Position numbers and translations under genes: made by a program
The notes under the pieces: generated by a model
Told to the model about the DNA's origin: nothing
The model's input: only the letters and a program-made list of their open reading frames with translations
Databases searched by the model: none
DNA from: LMUY01 sp964235495
GTDB taxonomy: Bacteria; Pseudomonadota; Alphaproteobacteria; Acetobacterales; Acetobacteraceae
Length of the DNA stretch: 64,000 bases
Direction of reading: 5' to 3'
NCBI GenBank assembly: GCA_964235495.1
Contig: CAXSAX010000018.1
Span: 8,434-72,433 of the forward strand
Shown here: positions 60,786 through 64,000 of the stretch, in pieces
Layout of the letters: the number at the start of each line of letters is the position of its first letter
Position numbering within the stretch: position 1 is the stretch's first letter

Positions 60786-62399
60786 TCACTCTGCAGCCTG
60801 GCCGGGTTGGTTCGAGCAGATCGTGAACTCGTTGGAGCGTTGGCACAGCGAGTATCCGCCAGGGACCAGCGCTGCGAGGTCGGCATGGCCCGGCAGCAGA
60901 ACCCGCACCTCGCCGGCCGCAAGGGCGCGCGCGGCCTGCTCCCGCGCATCGCACTCGAACGGGGGCATCGGACGGGCCGTGTAGGCCGTGTCCGTGACAA
61001 TGCCGGTTTCCGAGCCGATCCAGATAACCTGCATCAACGACGAGATGCTTGCGAATGTCGCCTCGCACGGGAAGCGCGGGATGATGTCAAGCTGGCGGCC
61101 TGCAGCTAAGGCCGATCGCAGCTGTGCCACGTCGAACGGGTAGGCCAGGGTTCGGTTCAACCGCTCCCGGTCCAGGCGTAGCAGGCCGGAGGAGTCTGCG
61201 ACCTGCAGGGCCGCAAGCATCAGCAGCATGACGGGCCCGCGCTGCGGCGCTGCCCTCAGCAGCAAGGCCGCGCCGCCAATCAGCAGGGCATAGGTCACCG
61301 GCCAGAATAACCGGCCGCTGGCACGCACGATCCCCAGCACGGAAGGCGATGGTAACGAGAGCAGCAAAGTGTGCCCGGCATAGACCCGGCTCGACAGAGC
61401 AAGCGCCGTCAGGACAAGGCAGGCTGCCGCTAAGCCGGTATGGCGGCTGATCGCTGCGGCAAACCGGGCTGGGGCCAGGAGCAGGACAGCAGCACTAAGC
61501 AGGACCAGGCCTGCGCCCAAATACTGAATGCCCTCATACTGGCCGCCCGTGGCATCGAGCGGCGTCGCGACGCTGGGCAGCAGCGACGATGTTTCTGGCC
61601 AGACCGGCGCAAGCAGGTTCATCGAGTAAACGCCGAAGCCGTTGCCCTCCGGTGCCCCGGCGTAGCCCAGCAGGACAGCCAGCCCCGCGGTGCCCGCCAG
61701 TGACAGCAAAGCCGTCCACAAGGCTGAAGTCCAATGAGGGGACCGCCGGACAAGCAGCGTCAGCGGGATGGCCAGCAGCAAGGCAGCTGCCATCAGCATC
61801 AGGTACGGGTGGATCAGCAGCAACGCGGGGAGCAACAGGCCCGCGCATGCGATCCATCGTGCGGCATCCCGTCCGGGATGAACGGCCCGCAGATAAAGTC
61901 CCAGCATCAGTAGCAGCGTGAAATGGCCGGCAAGGGCTGCATGTGGCAACCGCGCGAGGAAACTCGGCACCGTGCTGGCCAGCGCCGCGACCGCCATGGC
62001 TGAAAGTAGCCTTTGCTCGCCGGCGCCCCGCAACGCAAATACGGCAGCAACCGGTTGCATCGCCCAGGAGATGGCAAGCCAGACCGTCACGGCCTGGAAG
62101 CCGCTTGGCAGCAAGGCGGCAAAAGGTTTTAACACGAGCGCCAGCAAGGGCAGGCTGTCAGTCAACGCGATGTTGGTCCCATGGGGTGCATCGAGCCGTT
62201 GCGCCACCAGAAGCGGCCAGTGCCAGCCTTCCTGCAGGAAATAACGTTGGCCCACGACGTGCTGTGCGAAGTCCGGCGAGGCTGGCGCCCCCGGAGGCGG
62301 CAAGCCCAAGACCGCCCAGAGCGGAAACGCCCAAGCGACCAGCACGATGCCGATGCCGAGCGCCGCAGGATAGCAGAGAAAGCTGGTCTTCCAACACAT
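60786..62399 (-). CDS. DUF6311-type multi-pass membrane protein
   Basis: This 537-residue protein has about ten or eleven hydrophobic helices and an early PDFAQHVVGQRYFLQEGWHWPLL followed by LDAPHGTNIALTDSLPLLAL (quoted in part). This acidic-aromatic loop order resembles DUF6311 and GT-C-like glycosyltransferases. A C-terminal soluble part of about 130 residues follows. It may transfer a sugar to a lipid or protein, which is inference. ATG 62399 begins MCWKTSFLC; upstream sequence is AT-rich and noncoding. Confidence 0.8.
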   Translation of the reverse strand: MCWKTSFLCYPAALGIGIVLVAWAFPLWAVLGLPPPGAPASPDFAQHVVGQRYFLQEGWHWPLLVAQRLDAPHGTNIALTDSLPLLALVLKPFAALLPSGFQAVTVWLAISWAMQPVAAVFALRGAGEQRLLSAMAVAALASTVPSFLARLPHAALAGHFTLLLMLGLYLRAVHPGRDAARWIACAGLLLPALLLIHPYLMLMAAALLLAIPLTLLVRRSPHWTSALWTALLSLAGTAGLAVLLGYAGAPEGNGFGVYSMNLLAPVWPETSSLLPSVATPLDATGGQYEGIQYLGAGLVLLSAAVLLLAPARFAAAISRHTGLAAACLVLTALALSSRVYAGHTLLLSLPSPSVLGIVRASGRLFWPVTYALLIGGAALLLRAAPQRGPVMLLMLAALQVADSSGLLRLDRERLNRTLAYPFDVAQLRSALAAGRQLDIIPRFPCEATFASISSLMQVIWIGSETGIVTDTAYTARPMPPFECDAREQAARALAAGEVRVLLPGHADLAALVPGGYSLCQRSNEFTICSNQPGQAAE

Positions 62400-62873
62400 G
62401 GGATTCTGTCTAGAAATTAACGCTAAAATTTTCTTAGTTGCCAACAATTAGTCCCACTATCAGAAATTCGGAGAAAGTTAGCTATGTATATGTGCATGTG
62501 GATTTAACGCATAGCATTATTAATCTGACAAAGGCAAAATAAATTTTCAATACTACCGTAATGTGAGTTATTATCAACGACAAGAAATATAGAAAATAAA
62601 TTTAACAAAATCTAGTTCTCAGTAAACTACCTGCAAAACTTTTGTAAATAGATAAACGGATAAATTGTACATTTCTAATTAATCATACAGATGTCCAGGT
62701 TTATTTCAATTATCAAGATATTATGTATAGTGCTATACTTCTATGATAATAGTAGAAATTTTTGCGCTGAATTAATGTCAATTCCAGCATGGTAGAGTGC
62801 ATATGGAGTTGGAAGTCCTGTAGCAGCATAACTGAATATTAATTCGACTACAGCTAACATTGCACTGCGGCTG
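62400..62873. other. Strongly AT-rich gap
   Basis: Roughly 470 bases of markedly low GC lie between the DUF6311 gene and the Tn3 debris. A 48-codon minus frame at 62714-62860 (MLAVVELIFSYAATGLPTP start) is protein-like but unidentified. Many A/T tracts suggest an H-NS/MucR-type silencer target or a horizontally acquired remnant. Confidence 0.6.
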
Positions 62874-63588
62874 TTAGGAAGAGCTTATGAGTTTAAGACC
62901 GCCGTCGAGATCTATCCTGACCATGCCAGGTCCGCTTGGGTTTGAGTGTCCGTCTCGACCCGTCCAGTGGCGCGTTTGCGCTATGACATGGCCCTCCTCA
63001 ATGTAAGCCGTCCTGCATTCAATCAAACCCAACGGCTCAGGCACGAAGGCAAACGTCACGAGTGCCACATGTTTCGGTTTACAACGATACTCATGTTGCA
63101 TACCGATACTGTATCTGTCTCTTTTGGCAAATCCGGAACAGAACCATATAATTCCATACTGCACTTCCCGGATCGGGAATGCTAAATGGAACTAAAGCCT
63201 CTTCTGAACCGCATCGCTCATGCCACCACTGACGCTGATAGTTACGGTTGCTGCTTACCATGATTAGAAGACTTGTTGATCCCGCTTCTTCGCCGCCCTC
63301 TTGGATGATGTCCACCAGGTGCTGAGTTTCTTGGGTGGGTTCGATGGCAGTAGGATCGACGGCCATCACCGCCTTAGCGGCGACTCACGGCGTGGCTAGA
63401 ATGAGTACCATAGCCGCAGCAAGTTTTTGATTTCTCGATCTTGCGTGAGCATCGTCCTGGGTTGGCTGCAACAAACCACCAAATGCGTTGAAGGCCACCG
63501 TTGCTCAACGGCCCTATAACGGGTTCGGTATCGTAACATGCAAGCTATTGAAAGGCAGAGCACCATTCGTTTCGCGTCTGTATGGTGC
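62874..63588. other. No confidently recognised gene
   Basis: Minus-strand frames at 62874-63164 and 63091-63369 overlap each other in different frames. The latter (VDPTAIEPTQETQHLVDIIQ), preceded by a stop-interrupted hydrophobic stretch near 63400, could be a decayed exported protein. No family can be assigned. Confidence 0.35.
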
Positions 63589-63591
63589 GTA

Positions 63592-63855
63592 GGCCGAGTT
63601 CGAGCGCAACCTGATTAGGAAGCGCACCTTGGCTGGACTCGCTGCAGCCCGCGCTCGCGGTACAACCGACGGCAGGCCCGGCTTATGACGCGCGCCGAAC
63701 TGCGCACGGCCATGACAATAATGGCCGACCGCACCAATGTCGCCGGCGAAGTGGCTGAGCAGCTCGGCATCTCCATCAGCACGCTCTACGTCACGTCGAT
63801 GACAAAGGGCAAGCAAAACCACGCACCCGCAAACTGCTTAGCCGCTGACCATCAA
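63592..63855 (+). pseudogene. Tn3-family resolvase (tnpR) remnant
   Basis: AEFERNLIRKRTLAGLAAAR and ARGTTDGRPG match the end of the serine resolvase catalytic domain. A one-base deletion near 63685 shifts the frame to RAELRTAMTIMADRTNVAG and EQLGISISTLY, the C-terminal helix-turn-helix. The catalytic serine region is absent. Confidence 0.75.
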
Positions 63856-63984
63856 ATGCGGGTCTCCTTCCTAACGGCGGAGCAGGAACACCGATACAGC
63901 GATTACGCCGGTAAGCCCAGCACGGATCAGCTCGCCCAGCACTTCCACCTAGGGTCAGGACTCATTTCTTCAGTCAGAAGATGA
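63856..63984 (+). pseudogene. Tn3-family transposase (tnpA) N-terminal fragment
   Basis: From ATG 63856 the frame reads MRVSFLTAEQEHRYSDYAGK and PSTDQLAQHFHL, which is the TnpA/DUF4158 start, then loses the pattern and ends at 63984. It follows the resolvase remnant as in a Tn3-type transposon; the remainder lies beyond the window or is lost. Confidence 0.7.
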
Positions 63985-64000
63985 CGGTAGCAGCGAGCGT

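Noticed and set aside
1..64000. CRISPR arrays, rRNA genes and riboswitches of known class
   Set aside because: No regularly spaced repeats, rRNA segments or recognisable riboswitch cores were seen on either strand.

Overview
This is a high-GC Gram-negative chromosome segment. Three things point to an alphaproteobacterium, probably of the Acetobacteraceae type: the contiguous TCA block mdh-sucC-sucD-sucA-sucB-lpd, the lipid A/Kdo genes, and an HWE-type histidine kinase with an EcfG-like promoter nearby. No 16S gene is present, so the species cannot be named. All family calls come from reading the sequence and its translations; no database search was run.

The left end (1-9680) is the end of an integrative element. 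It carries, right to left, a tyrosine integrase, an 805-residue unknown protein, an AlpA-like HTH protein, a small ORF, a Toprim primase-like protein and a DUF3631 ATPase. An AT-richer cargo pair (unknown helical protein plus HEPN protein) follows. The right boundary is a displaced 3' half of tRNA-Ala(CGC) at 9636-9680; the other end lies outside the window. From 9.7 to 40.4 kb the window is mostly chromosomal core: a Tat-exported yellow/MRJP-like protein, a 2OG oxygenase, zapE, the TCA block with an extra 94-residue ORF between sucC and sucD, topoisomerase IB, and an ACP-KAS-type III PKS-methyltransferase-flavoprotein operon that probably makes a phenolic lipid. It continues with a CsbD protein, a ROK kinase, a SCO protein, rsmD, an RluB-family gene, tadA, the LpxL-like/lpxK/waaA/DUF374 lipid A block, an SDR, an EEP phosphatase and a DUF2075 ATPase.

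From 40.4 to 64 kb the region is accessory and decayed. It holds two IS5-type remnants, an IS3 OrfA remnant, a vapBC relic, a Tn3 tnpR/tnpA remnant at the right edge, and genes broken by single stops (DUF2934, DUF4139) or by a stop plus a frameshift (an HTH accessory gene). Intact systems survive between them: an HWE kinase operon divergent from a Crp/Fnr regulator, a DUF1264 protein, a sensor kinase/NtrC-type regulator pair facing a good sigma-54 promoter in front of two small membrane-protein genes, a secreted esterase and a DUF6311 membrane protein. A strongly AT-rich stretch lies at 62.4-62.87 kb.

Start codons overlap the preceding stop as NTGA throughout the minus-strand operons, including TTGA and CTGA, so translational coupling with weak start codons is common. 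The most promising less-described items are the HEPN cargo pair, the KAS/type III PKS operon, the sigma-54 membrane-protein unit and the sucC-sucD insertion ORF.
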